This document shows positions 52,067-60,570 of a DNA stretch of 64,000 bases, piece by piece. The position numbers and the translations under genes were made by a program. The notes beneath the pieces are model-generated. The model was not told the DNA's origin. It did no database searches and saw only the letters and a list, made by a program, of their open reading frames with translations. The stretch's first letter is position 1. Every line of letters begins with the position of its first letter. Source of the DNA: Bacteroidales bacterium UBA1309. GTDB lineage: Bacteria; Bacteroidota; Bacteroidia; Bacteroidales; Dysgonomonadaceae. The stretch is taken from NCBI GenBank assembly GCA_002307185.1, contig DBTT01000011.1:62001-126000 (forward strand), in the 5' to 3' direction.

Positions 52067-53914
52067 TTATTCAACTGTTACCGATTTTGCCAAATTTCTT
52101 GGCATGTCCACGTCCCGATTCTTGGTTACGGCAATATGATAGGCCAACAATTGCAATGGAATACATGATAACAACGGGGACAAACATTCTTTTGTTTTGG
52201 GAATTTCAATGCAATGGTCAGCCATCGATTTGATTTCGGTATCACCCTCACTGATAATAGCGATCACGCGTCCTTTTCGGGCCTTTATTTCCTGAATGTT
52301 GCTTACTATTTTTTCATGAATTGCATTGTCTGAGGCAATAGCCACAATCGGCATTTCGTTATCAATCAAAGCAATAGGGCCATGTTTCATTTCAGCAGCC
52401 GGATATCCTTCAGCATGTATGTATGAAATTTCTTTCAATTTCAATGCTCCTTCCAATGCAACAGGATAGCTGAATCCGCGTCCCAAATAAATGAAATTAT
52501 GTGCATAAGTGAATATGGAAGCCAGTTGCTTAATCTGTTCGTTCAATGCCAGAATTTTCTCTATCTTATTCGGAATCAAGAGCAATTCTTTCAAAATACC
52601 TTCGTATTCCTCCTGCTTGATTGTTCCTTTTTGATTTGCCAAAGTGAGGGCAATCATTGTCAGAACCATCACTTGTGCTGTGAAAGCTTTGGTGGAAGCG
52701 ACACCGATCTCCGGCCCACAGTGGGTGTAGGAGCCGGAATCCGTATTTCGGGGAATAGATGACCCCACCACATTGCAAACCCCATAGACAAACGCACCTG
52801 CTTTGCGAGCCAATTCCACCGCAGCCAAAGTGTCTGCGGTTTCACCCGATTGAGAAATCGCGATTACGATATCCGTACTGTTAATCACTGGATTACGGTA
52901 TCTAAACTCGGAAGAATATTCCACTTCTACCGGAATTCGGCAAAACTCCTCAATCAAGTATTCGCCGATCAATCCGGCATGCCACGAAGTGCCGCAAGCG
53001 ATGATTAAAATACGTTTGGCTTCGAGAAACTTCTCCTTGTGGTCTATAATTCCAGACAAAATGACGTTAGTCGCCTCCTGATTAACACGACCGCTCATGC
53101 AGTTTTTCAATGTTTCGGGCTGTTCGAATATTTCTTTTAGCATGAAATGAGAGAATCCGCCTTTTTCAAGCTGGCTCAAGTTCATTTCAAGTTCTTTGAT
53201 CTTGTGTGTCTTTTGCACATTGGAGATTGTGACAATCTTAGGTTCTGTTTTTCCACGTTCAATAATCGCAATTTCTTCGTCATCCAAATAAATCACCTTG
53301 TTGGTATATTCAACAATCGGAGATGCATCCGAACCAAGGAAAAATTCATCGTCTCCTATCCCTATCACCAACGGGCTACTTTTTCTGGCAGCAATTATAC
53401 AATTCGGGTTGCCTCGCTCTAGCACTGCAATGGCATACGCACCAACAACCTGGTTCAATGCCAATTGAACGGCTGTAAACAGGTCACATTGATTGGTTGA
53501 CTTGATGTATTCGATCAATTGAACAAGCACCTCCGTGTCGGTGCTACTTTGAAAGGTATAGCCTTTTTGAAGAAGTTCTTTTTTGATGACTGCATAGTTT
53601 TCTATAATTCCGTTATGGATAAGAGCTAAAGACTCGGATTGAGAATAATGAGGGTGTGCATTGACATTGTTTGGTTCGCCATGAGTCGCCCAACGTGTAT
53701 GTGCGATGCCAATGTTACCGGTGATGTCTTTACTTTTAGAGAACTCCTCCAAATCTTGAACCCTGCCTTTTGTTTTGTAAACTGAGAGTTCATTCTCTTT
53801 ATTGATTAGAGCAATTCCGGCACTATCGTAACCTCTATATTCGAGACGGTGCAATCCTTTAATCAAAATAGGGTAAGCATCCCTATTTCCAATATAACCA
53901 ACAATACCACACAT
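52067..53914 (-). CDS. glmS: glutamine--fructose-6-phosphate aminotransferase (isomerizing)
   Basis: GlmS, 615 aa, making glucosamine-6-phosphate from fructose-6-phosphate and glutamine for peptidoglycan and LPS. Cys2 nucleophile in MCGIVGYIGN, then HRLEYRGYDSAGIAL and HTRWATHGEPN in the glutaminase domain, two SIS sugar-isomerase domains (CGTSWHAG, SQSGETADTLAA, GRGFSYPVALEGALKLKE) and the C-terminal LAKSVTVE. Length is standard. It is first in an operon with purF. No glmS ribozyme-like structure was recognised upstream; a CAAAGTTA (TAACTTTG on the minus strand) -7 element lies at 53981-53988. Confidence 0.96.
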   Translation of the reverse strand: MCGIVGYIGNRDAYPILIKGLHRLEYRGYDSAGIALINKENELSVYKTKGRVQDLEEFSKSKDITGNIGIAHTRWATHGEPNNVNAHPHYSQSESLALIHNGIIENYAVIKKELLQKGYTFQSSTDTEVLVQLIEYIKSTNQCDLFTAVQLALNQVVGAYAIAVLERGNPNCIIAARKSSPLVIGIGDDEFFLGSDASPIVEYTNKVIYLDDEEIAIIERGKTEPKIVTISNVQKTHKIKELEMNLSQLEKGGFSHFMLKEIFEQPETLKNCMSGRVNQEATNVILSGIIDHKEKFLEAKRILIIACGTSWHAGLIGEYLIEEFCRIPVEVEYSSEFRYRNPVINSTDIVIAISQSGETADTLAAVELARKAGAFVYGVCNVVGSSIPRNTDSGSYTHCGPEIGVASTKAFTAQVMVLTMIALTLANQKGTIKQEEYEGILKELLLIPNKIEKILALNEQIKQLASIFTYAHNFIYLGRGFSYPVALEGALKLKEISYIHAEGYPAAEMKHGPIALIDNEMPIVAIASDNAIHEKIVSNIQEIKARKGRVIAIISEGDTEIKSMADHCIEIPKTKECLSPLLSCIPLQLLAYHIAVTKNRDVDMPRNLAKSVTVE

Positions 53915-54291
53915 ACAACTCGATTTTTATGTTTTCGTAAAATATTAATTTGAAAAATAGATGCTCTTTTTTGAGATGCGCAAAGTTAATCAAAAATGGA
54001 TTTAACTCCTATCGTTTTCATACGATGATAAGGTGATTCACATCCTCTTGTACATAAAAACTGTTAAACAGCATTCCTCCCAAATAATAATCCTGTATAA
54101 CAAGATATAGAAAGTATCTTCAAAATAGATTTAACTAACTAAAAATAAAATATTTAAAAACAAATAAACAAGAAAAAATCAAATAAGAATCTGACCGAAT
54201 CCGACAAGTAGTCGTAGCAACTGCATGTAATTTTATGGTTGAATTCAATATGAAAAATAAACCGTATTTTTGCAAAAAAAAGATTGATAGC
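53915..54291. other. divergent promoter region between glmS and msrC
   Basis: 377 bp. It holds -7-like elements for both directions, TAACTTTG for glmS (53981-53988, minus) and TATTTTTG for the msrC-type gene (54265-54272, plus), neither with an optimal -33 box (the latter has a TTG at 54239-54241 with 23-nt spacing). The AT-rich middle holds nothing else recognisable. Confidence 0.45.
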
Positions 54292-54774
54292 ATGCACCAT
54301 ATCGAAACAAGTTCAGCAAATGTCACGAAAGAAGACAAATACAAAAGTTTGCTTCCTCAATTGAAAGCTCTCATTTCAGGCGAAGACGATCTCGTTGCTA
54401 ATCTGGCGAATATTTCATCGGCTTTGAAAGAGATATTCGGTTTTTTTTGGGTGGGATTCTATTTGGTAAAAGAAGGGCAATTGATCCTTGGCCCTTTTCA
54501 GGGAACTGTAGCTTGTACACGAATCAAGCATGGAAAAGGCGTTTGCGGAACAGCATGGAAAGAAAAACGAACAATCATAGTGCCTAACGTAGATGCTTTC
54601 CCGGGACATATTGCTTGCAGTTCGGCATCCAAATCGGAAATTGTTGTTCCCATTATTCTGGAAAAAGAGGTGATTGCGGTATTGGACATCGATAGCGATT
54701 TGCTGAATGATTTTGAATCAACGGATCAATATTATCTGGAGAAGATAGCCGAATTAATTGTTACCCATAGCTAA
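54292..54774 (+). CDS. msrC: GAF-domain free methionine-(R)-sulfoxide reductase
   Basis: A 160-aa single GAF-domain protein. Three cysteines at the positions used by free-methionine-R-sulfoxide reductases are visible (TVACTRI, GVCGTAW, HIACSSAS), with FFWVGFYLV and SEIVVPIILEKEVIAVLDIDS. It would repair free methionine sulfoxide using thioredoxin. The frame is open from 54235, but the TATTTTTG element at 54265-54272 lies inside that extension, so the ATG at 54292 (MHHIETSSANV) is preferred. Confidence 0.9.
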   Translation: MHHIETSSANVTKEDKYKSLLPQLKALISGEDDLVANLANISSALKEIFGFFWVGFYLVKEGQLILGPFQGTVACTRIKHGKGVCGTAWKEKRTIIVPNVDAFPGHIACSSASKSEIVVPIILEKEVIAVLDIDSDLLNDFESTDQYYLEKIAELIVTHS

Positions 54775-54875
54775 AAACAAAAAAAACAATCAAAGAGATT
54801 CCCTTGTGATTATTGCATTGGCTTTCCGAACACCTTTAGGCCAATCGGACGGATAGTAGAACAAAGAATTAGGGC

Positions 54876-54944
54876 AAAAAAAAATGGTTGTCATCACGAC
54901 AACCAATCTTTATTGTTAACCTTAAATCTAATACCATGAAAAAC
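54876..54944 (-). ncRNA. candidate small RNA with its own promoter and terminator
   Basis: About 69 nt on the minus strand between a full Bacteroidetes promoter and an intrinsic terminator, with no open frame. The core reads AAGATTGGTTGTC and forms a 3' hairpin TGGTTGTC-gtgat-GACAACCA (54885-54905), directly followed by nine T (plus-strand A run 54876-54884). The upstream half (ATTTAAGGTTAAC, minus strand) is unpaired and AT-rich, a layout like a seed region plus terminator. Read on the plus strand the same bases look like a 7-codon leader (ATGAAAAACTTG...), which I do not support as a gene. Possibly one of the described Bacteroides small-RNA families, which could not be checked. Confidence 0.6.
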
Positions 54945-54950
54945 TTGATA

Positions 54951-54980
54951 CAAAGATAGAGACTTTTTTGTGTTATACAA
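54951..54980 (-). promoter_or_regulatory. promoter of the candidate small RNA
   Basis: Minus-strand TTG (54978-54980), 19 nt, TATCTTTG (54951-54958): a full consensus promoter with a predicted start at about 54944. No protein gene on this strand follows within 900 bp; the first one reached is glmS. Confidence 0.7.
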
Positions 54981-55203
54981 CATATTCCAAAAACATATTT
55001 CTTAAATTAAATTTATTTAACCAAATCGGGGGTTTTTAATACATAATCCACTTATTCCAATGGGGGGCTATGCAACCCGCAAACCCCATAATTAGCCTCG
55101 ACACCCATGGAAGAAAGGGAAAAAAGAATGAACCCATATGCTTCAATTCTATTAACAATAAAGTACCTTTGCATCAATTAAAACTCTAAAAAAATTACCA
55201 CTC

Positions 55204-55479
55204 ATGATCAGACTGAACGTATTTTTACAGACAGAAGGCGGAAATAATGCGAAAGTATTGGAGGCCGCCAAAGAATTAACGGCGGCGTCACTAAAAGAAG
55301 AAGGTTGCATCGCTTACGACGTGTTTGAAAGTGCTACTCGCCCCGGAATATTATTAATATGCGAAACTTGGGCGGACGAGGCAACACTTGCTACTCACGA
55401 AAAATCGGAAGCATTTCTCAAAAATATACTGGTATTCAATGAGTCTTCAAAAATCAAAATTGAAAAATTCGAATTTTAA
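55204..55479 (+). CDS. antibiotic biosynthesis monooxygenase (ABM) domain protein
   Basis: Small 91-aa protein of the ABM/quinol monooxygenase ferredoxin-like fold: IRLNVFLQTEGGNNAKVLEAAKEL at the N-terminus (truncated here in quotation), EEGCIAYDVFES in the middle and CETWADEATLATHEKSEAF at the C-terminal helix. The His in ATHEKS is family-typical. Such proteins include YgiN-like quinol monooxygenases and haem oxygenases; the substrate is unknown. A TACCTTTG -7 element is at 55164-55171. Monocistronic, followed by a strong terminator. Confidence 0.85.
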   Translation: MIRLNVFLQTEGGNNAKVLEAAKELTAASLKEEGCIAYDVFESATRPGILLICETWADEATLATHEKSEAFLKNILVFNESSKIKIEKFEF

Positions 55480-55497
55480 CCAAGGTTTTCACACTGC

Positions 55498-55532
55498 AAC
55501 AAGGGATGCAACTTCAAGCTGCATCCCTTGTT
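55498..55532 (+). terminator. terminator after the ABM gene
   Basis: Perfect 13-bp stem AACAAGGGATGCA (55498-55510) / TGCATCCCTTGTT (55520-55532) with a 9-nt loop and TTT after it. It is 18 bp past the ABM stop and also 42 bp past the convergent ppx stop, so it can serve both. Confidence 0.85.
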
Positions 55533-55574
55533 TTCAAGCACAATTCCTATTTTTCACAAAAAAGGGCCAATTCT

Positions 55575-56471
55575 TCAAACAGAACCAACATTTTCGTGAT
55601 ACAGATGATGGATAATTCCGTCTGCCAAACCCACTTTCGGAACATAAATTTCGTTTATCTTGCAAGTTTTGCAGATTATGTTGAATATCTTCATAGCCGG
55701 AATAATAACATCGGCGCGGTAGTTCTTCAATTTATAGTTCAGGATTCTCTCGTCATATGTCATCCCTTTCATTGTTTCATAAAACACCCGAATTTCGGGA
55801 TAGCTGATGTATTCATTTTCCTTCTTTCCTAACAGCTTGTGTATCTTATTGATATTTCCGCCAGATCCAATGATGCTCAACGGGAAATAATCTTTATAGA
55901 ATTTTTTCAACCACTTTCTTAGTTCATTGTATTCACCTTCATCCACTGCATCGGACAGAATACGAACCGTTCCCAATTGAAAAGAGCGGGTCAAAATCTT
56001 CCGCTGGTTATTGAAAAGGACAATTTCGGTACTGCCTCCCCCAACATCCACATAAAGGTAATTCCGGTTTTTGTCCATCACTCTTTCCAGTCCGCCTGCT
56101 TCGAAGATAATGTCAGCTTCTTCTTGCCCGTTGATTATTTCGATATGGATACCGGAATTCTCACGAATGAGCTCCACAATTTCAGCACCATTTGAAGCAT
56201 CGCGCATGGCACTTGTGGCGCAAGCCCGATATCTATCGACACCATACACCTTCATCGAGTAAGAGAAGGCATACATGGCATTCATCATCATCTCCTGTTT
56301 TTGTACCGAAATACATTTCTTGGTGAACACATCCTCGCCTAAGCGAATGGGCACACGCAAAAATGCAGCTTTTTTGAAATCAACACTCAGGCCATCGGTG
56401 TCAACATCGTAAATCAACAAACGAATAGCATTGGAACCAATATCAATAGCGGCCAATGTTTCAGTTTTCAT
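55575..56471 (-). CDS. ppx: exopolyphosphatase/GppA-family phosphatase, copy 1
   Basis: Ppx/GppA actin-like (ASKHA) phosphatase of 298 aa, cytoplasmic, hydrolysing terminal phosphates of polyphosphate or pppGpp. Phosphate-1 loop AAIDIGSNAIRLLI, phosphate-2 YVDVGGGSTEIVLF, ACATSAMRDASNG and the catalytic Glu region NGQEEADIIFEAGG are present. It lacks the C-terminal HD domain of long Ppx enzymes. It overlaps the ppk stop by 11 bp (56461-56471), implying translational coupling, and is the last gene of the ppx-ppk-ppx run. Confidence 0.93.
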   Translation of the reverse strand: MKTETLAAIDIGSNAIRLLIYDVDTDGLSVDFKKAAFLRVPIRLGEDVFTKKCISVQKQEMMMNAMYAFSYSMKVYGVDRYRACATSAMRDASNGAEIVELIRENSGIHIEIINGQEEADIIFEAGGLERVMDKNRNYLYVDVGGGSTEIVLFNNQRKILTRSFQLGTVRILSDAVDEGEYNELRKWLKKFYKDYFPLSIIGSGGNINKIHKLLGKKENEYISYPEIRVFYETMKGMTYDERILNYKLKNYRADVIIPAMKIFNIICKTCKINEIYVPKVGLADGIIHHLYHENVGSV

Positions 56472-58524
56472 TATTTCCTCTCATCTTTTTATAAAAATCG
56501 TATAATTCCACTTGCGAACGACAAACTTTCTCGTCAAATGCAACTACATAATTATTCTGTGTGAAAACAGAGAGATCTCGGGCTTTGACATTATCCGCCC
56601 ACTGGATTTCAAAGAACTGTTTCAAGGTTTTCTTAATTTTAGAGTCCAAAATTGGAATCCCCACTTCAACGCGCCGGTCAAGATTGCGGGTCATCCAATC
56701 GGCACTCATTATATGCACCAGATTATCACCTCCGTTGCAAAAGATGCTCAACCTTGCATGTTCCAGGTATTTATCCACAATGCTTATTATACGAATATTC
56801 TCGCTCAATCCTTTTTGCTGAGGCTGGAGGCAACAAGCCCCACGAACGATCAGCCGGATCTCGACGCCACTTTGGCTGGCTTCATACAAGCGATTTATTA
56901 TACGGTCGTCGGTCAAACTATTGAATTTGGCATAGATAAATGCCCGTTTGCCTTTCTGCGCATTTTTGATTTCCCGTTCTATCATGTCTTCAAACTTACC
57001 GCGAAGATAATACGGAGAAACCAATAATTGTTTACAGACAAAACGTTTGTGGGGATTCAACAGAAAATCAAATACGGCACGGGCATCCTGGACAATCTGG
57101 ATATGGGAAGTAAATAGCCCAAAATCGCTGTAAACACGGGCAGTATCTTCGTTGAAATTGCCGGTGCCGACATACACATATCCTTTCAACGCAGAATTTT
57201 CCTTTCGCTCCACCAACACGAGCTTGCTGTGCACCTTCAACCCTTCCACGCCGTGGATCACTTTGACACCACCTTTCTGGAGCAGTTCGGAGCTTTCCAC
57301 GTTTTGCTCTTCGTCAAACCGGGCAAACAGCTCCAGCAAGGCATACACTTTTTTCCCGTTTTTCGCGGCATTAATCAATGTATTCACCACTTTCGAATGG
57401 CCTGCAGTGCGGTAAAGCGTAATGTAAATACTCTCCACCTTGGGGTCAATGGCTGCCTCGCGGAGAAAGTCGATAAAGTGGTTGAAAGTATGGTATGGAT
57501 AATTCAAGAAGATATCTTTTTTATGGATCACACCCAAAACGCTGGAAAAGGGCTTGATGTCGGGATGAGCCAGCGAAGGAGGACTCACCGCTTCAAGCTC
57601 GGGGCGAATTTTCGGGAAACGCATCAAATCCCGTTTCAAATGATAACGGCCGCTCGCCTCCATGCTGTCGATATTTCTCAACCGAAGCTTTGATTTAATA
57701 ATTTCCAGCAAGTCGGCAGGCATATTCTGGTCATAGACAAGGCGGATAGGTTGCCCATGCAAACGATTTTCGATGCCATCCTCTATTTTTTCCAATAAAC
57801 TCTTAGAGATGTCATCGTCCAATGTCAACTGCGCATCGCGGGCGATCTTAAAGGTGTATGCCGAAATCTCGTCATAATTGAACATAAAAAATATGTCGTT
57901 CAGACACAAGCGTATAATGTCATCCAAAAAGATAATGCAATTGCGCCCGCCAAAAGACGGCAACTGCACAAAACGCGGGCAAGCCTCGCTCACCGGAATC
58001 TGGATAATGGCATATCCTGCCGCAGAATTCCTTTTCTTGGCAGAAACCATTTTCACGGCATGATAAATATAATTGTCGGTAATAAATGGCATTTGGGTGC
58101 TTTTCCTCAAAATCAGAGGCACCAAACGGGGACTCACAACGGATGAAAAATAATCAATACAAAAAAGCTTCTGTTCTTCGTTAAGTTGGCTCTCGTTGAC
58201 AATGAAGATACCGTGTGTCTCCATTTCCGACAATACTTCCTTATATACAGTATCAAATTTTTCTTGCGACTCAAGGACACGCGCATTCAACAGCGGCAGC
58301 AGTTTCTTAGCCGGAAAATTTCCAGAAAATGCAGGAGGATTCTTTCCTCTGAATTGAGCCATACGGATCACATTGGCCAATCGCACCTTGATGAATTCAT
58401 CCTGGTTGTTCGAAAAAATACCCAAAAACCGCAACCGCTGCAACAGAGGGACTGTTTTGTCCTGTGCTTCCTGCAACACCCTGTCGTTAAAGCTCAACCA
58501 ACTAAGGTCTCGATTATTAATCAT
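56461..58524 (-). CDS. ppk1: polyphosphate kinase 1
   Basis: Ppk1 of 687 aa, making polyphosphate from ATP. N-terminal motif NRDLSWLSFNDRVLQEAQD is diagnostic; the two phospholipase-D-like catalytic domains carry the His residues in LKVHSKLVLV and YLEHARLSIFCNGG, with VGTGNFNEDTARVYSD and LFTSHI between them. Length is normal. It is flanked by two ppx genes on the same strand, overlapping the downstream one. Confidence 0.96.
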   Translation of the reverse strand: MINNRDLSWLSFNDRVLQEAQDKTVPLLQRLRFLGIFSNNQDEFIKVRLANVIRMAQFRGKNPPAFSGNFPAKKLLPLLNARVLESQEKFDTVYKEVLSEMETHGIFIVNESQLNEEQKLFCIDYFSSVVSPRLVPLILRKSTQMPFITDNYIYHAVKMVSAKKRNSAAGYAIIQIPVSEACPRFVQLPSFGGRNCIIFLDDIIRLCLNDIFFMFNYDEISAYTFKIARDAQLTLDDDISKSLLEKIEDGIENRLHGQPIRLVYDQNMPADLLEIIKSKLRLRNIDSMEASGRYHLKRDLMRFPKIRPELEAVSPPSLAHPDIKPFSSVLGVIHKKDIFLNYPYHTFNHFIDFLREAAIDPKVESIYITLYRTAGHSKVVNTLINAAKNGKKVYALLELFARFDEEQNVESSELLQKGGVKVIHGVEGLKVHSKLVLVERKENSALKGYVYVGTGNFNEDTARVYSDFGLFTSHIQIVQDARAVFDFLLNPHKRFVCKQLLVSPYYLRGKFEDMIEREIKNAQKGKRAFIYAKFNSLTDDRIINRLYEASQSGVEIRLIVRGACCLQPQQKGLSENIRIISIVDKYLEHARLSIFCNGGDNLVHIMSADWMTRNLDRRVEVGIPILDSKIKKTLKQFFEIQWADNVKARDLSVFTQNNYVVAFDEKVCRSQVELYDFYKKMRGNNEN

Positions 58525-58642
58525 AGCGTATTCGTATTAATGTATCTAAGTTACAATATAAATATTTAAAAATTCAAATTATTGACAAAAAACCATCGGG
58601 ATGCGAGATTTAACGATTGTTTCAGCCATAAACCGCCCGAAT

Positions 58643-59563
58643 TCAGCCTTCAGAATTAGCTGCCGGCAGGAGCGAATTGTCCGTATGGGATCGCCGAAGA
58701 TACAGATCTCGTATAATACCATCGGAGACCCCAATGATCGGGGTTTCAACAGCCAATGCTTTGGCGGCTTTCATCACCTTGAGGTAGATTTGTATGGCAG
58801 GAACAATTTCAGTAGCACGGTTCAGGTTCATATTATAGTTCATCACCCTTTCCTCCACGCTCATGCCCCTCACCTTGTTGCAAAACGAGATCAGTTCCTC
58901 GCGCTTGATCCGCCCCTTTCGTCGCAAAAGGGAATCCACCTTGTTGATATTACCCCCTGACCCCACCATGACAATCTTGGATAGTGTTTTGCAATGCTCA
59001 TTCACCCAGTTTTTCAATCGCTCCCACTCCGCTTGTTCAGTCTCCTTGTCAAGGGTGCGGATTGTCCCCAACTTAAAAGACTCATTGGCTATTTCCTGCA
59101 TTTGGTAAAACAACACCAAATCGGTGGATCCCCCACCAACATCGGTAAAAAGATAGGCTTTGCCAGTATCAAAGTCACGCCCCAAATTGTTGAGCAGGAT
59201 ATAGCGGGCCTCCTCTTTGGTGTCAATGACATGAATCTCGATCCCTGTTTTCGTGAAAACATAGTTGGCCACATCCCAACGGTTGCTCGCTTCGCGCAAG
59301 GCAGAAGTGGCGCACACCCTCCAGCGATCCACATCGTTTACTTCAAGAATACCCTTGAATGATGTCAGGAGCAATGCCAATTTTTCTTTTTTCACATCAC
59401 TGATAAACCCATTCGAGAATGTATCCTCTCCCAATTTGAGGGGTATCCTGACCATAATATCTTTCTTGAAATAAGGTTCGTTGTTGTAATCAATCACATC
59501 GCTGATAAGCAGACGCACCGAGCTGGAACCTATATCAATCGCACCTAATCGCTTTGTTTTCAT
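58643..59563 (-). CDS. ppx: exopolyphosphatase/GppA-family phosphatase, copy 2
   Basis: Second Ppx/GppA-type phosphatase, 306 aa, clearly paralogous to the copy at 55575-56471 but well diverged. GAIDIGSSSVRLLI, LFTDVGGGSTDLVLF, CATSALREASNR and VGSGGNINKVDSL are visible; catalytic Glu region DTKEEARYILL. It is the first gene of the run, 118 bp before ppk1. The two copies may split exopolyphosphatase and pppGpp phosphohydrolase roles (inference). Confidence 0.92.
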   Translation of the reverse strand: MKTKRLGAIDIGSSSVRLLISDVIDYNNEPYFKKDIMVRIPLKLGEDTFSNGFISDVKKEKLALLLTSFKGILEVNDVDRWRVCATSALREASNRWDVANYVFTKTGIEIHVIDTKEEARYILLNNLGRDFDTGKAYLFTDVGGGSTDLVLFYQMQEIANESFKLGTIRTLDKETEQAEWERLKNWVNEHCKTLSKIVMVGSGGNINKVDSLLRRKGRIKREELISFCNKVRGMSVEERVMNYNMNLNRATEIVPAIQIYLKVMKAAKALAVETPIIGVSDGIIRDLYLRRSHTDNSLLPAANSEG

Positions 59564-59729
59564 TTCCGGAAAAATTTCTGCAACGAAATTAGGCTTGAAT
59601 AGTTAAGATTCAGATTCGAATTGGTTACGTTAATGTTACGCACGATGCGGTTTTGAAGAAGAATTGTGAAATAGAGCTCATTTAGAGGAAAATTTTGAGA
59701 GCAAATAACCCATGTCCAAACAAAAAAAG

Positions 59730-59995
59730 ACTGCTCAAATGCGTTTCCGTCTCTCCATAATGACGGCGAAACACTCCGAAGAGACAGCATGCCTATTCAT
59801 AACGGCACAAACAGTCTCCTGAAAGGGAACGCATCCTTCCGAAGAGGCGATCCTCCTCTCTGCAAAGGCTACCGAACACTAACAAGGATTCCGAAGCCTC
59901 TCCAAAGCGACAAAGCATCCCTCCGCAAAGAGGACAAGGCACTTCGGAGACAAAAAACAACACTCCTAAGAGCCCTGTCGGCTCTTAGGAGTGCA
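59730..59995. repeat. degenerate 21-bp tandem repeat tract with hairpin end
   Basis: On the minus strand diverged units around CTCTTTGCGGAGGGATGC recur about every 21 bp (for example 59918-59940, 59895-59917, 59850-59870, 59828-59848, 59762-59790). In one plus-strand frame the tract reads as heptads (SFRRGDP, PLCKGYR, PLQSDKA, SLRKEDK, ALRRQKT, ALRSAST) and in one minus-strand frame as SLRRDAL/SLWRGFG-like heptads. Both open frames (59789-60040 plus, 59869-60063 minus) are likely by-products of the repeat rather than genes. It lies in the 530-bp gap between the ppx copy and the hypothetical gene; the bases at 59564-59729 show nothing. Confidence 0.6.
59961..59993 (-). terminator. perfect 14-bp hairpin at the end of the repeat tract
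   Basis: CACTCCTAAGAGCC (59961-59974), loop CTGTC, GGCTCTTAGGAGTG (59980-59993). On the minus strand it is followed by TTGTTTTTTG, as in an intrinsic terminator, and it lies about 100 bp past the stop of the upstream gene ending at 60094. It may alternatively be part of the repeat element. Confidence 0.65.
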
Positions 59996-60093
59996 TCAAC
60001 ATTTACAATATCGAATCTGGCCACATCCATCACGGACTGATACAGATTCCACCTCTTAAACAAAAACTGACCTCATGGCACAAACAGCCTTCG

Positions 60094-60570
60094 TTATCCG
60101 ACAGAACCACTTGTCTGATTTTTCACTTTGCTCTTCTTAAAAAAAGCAGCCATCGCCTCATAAGTTACGCTCAAGCCGGCCACCTTATCTTTATTTTGCT
60201 TCACGGCAGCATAGATCTCCAAGGCAGCATCCATCGAATCGCTACCAACAGCCACAACGGCCTTGCCCACACCCTCGTTCAGTTGCCCAACTTGTTGCAG
60301 GATAGGTTGGAGCGATTTGTAAAGCAGATAGTCCTTGTCAAATTCGTCTTTACTGAACACGCCTGGAAGAATCTCGGGATACTGGTCACGAACCTGTTTC
60401 GCCAATTCGAGAAAAGGTTGAAAACTTGTCCCAACTTTGAAAAAGCCACTCACCTCGGCCTTCTGGATAGCGGACAAGAAAGGCATTTTTTCTCGAATCG
60501 TTTTGATTGCCTGATTGATAATCTCCTGGTCCTCGGTAGAAAGGGTTGCAGAAATAAGATTTAAATCCAT
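60094..60570 (-). CDS. uncharacterised Bacteroidota protein
   Basis: A 158-aa soluble protein without signal peptide, mostly helical, starting MDLNLISATLSTEDQEIINQ (ATG at 60568-60570). The open frame extends 35 codons upstream, but a TATTTTTG element at 60619-60626 (minus) lies in that extension. Its pattern (IREKMPFLSAIQKAE, FFKVGTSFQPFLELAKQV) resembles a family of ~150-aa Bacteroidota proteins of unknown function, from memory. A C-terminal Lys/Ser-rich tail follows. Single gene. Confidence 0.7.
   Translation of the reverse strand: MDLNLISATLSTEDQEIINQAIKTIREKMPFLSAIQKAEVSGFFKVGTSFQPFLELAKQVRDQYPEILPGVFSKDEFDKDYLLYKSLQPILQQVGQLNEGVGKAVVAVGSDSMDAALEIYAAVKQNKDKVAGLSVTYEAMAAFFKKSKVKNQTSGSVG

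Noticed and set aside
53915..54291. glmS ribozyme or riboswitch upstream of glmS
   Set aside because: No matching conserved core or pseudoknot-like arrangement was seen; the region is simple AT-rich sequence.
54936..54960. Seven-codon plus-strand frame starting ATGAAAAAC as a leader peptide
   Set aside because: No plus-strand promoter or downstream gene depends on it; the same bases are better explained by the minus-strand small RNA.
59789..60063. Two opposite open frames (83 aa plus, 64 aa minus) read from the 21-bp repeat tract
   Set aside because: Both arise from the same 21-bp periodic sequence that lacks stops in several frames; neither has a recognisable family or a promoter, so they are treated as a repeat rather than genes.
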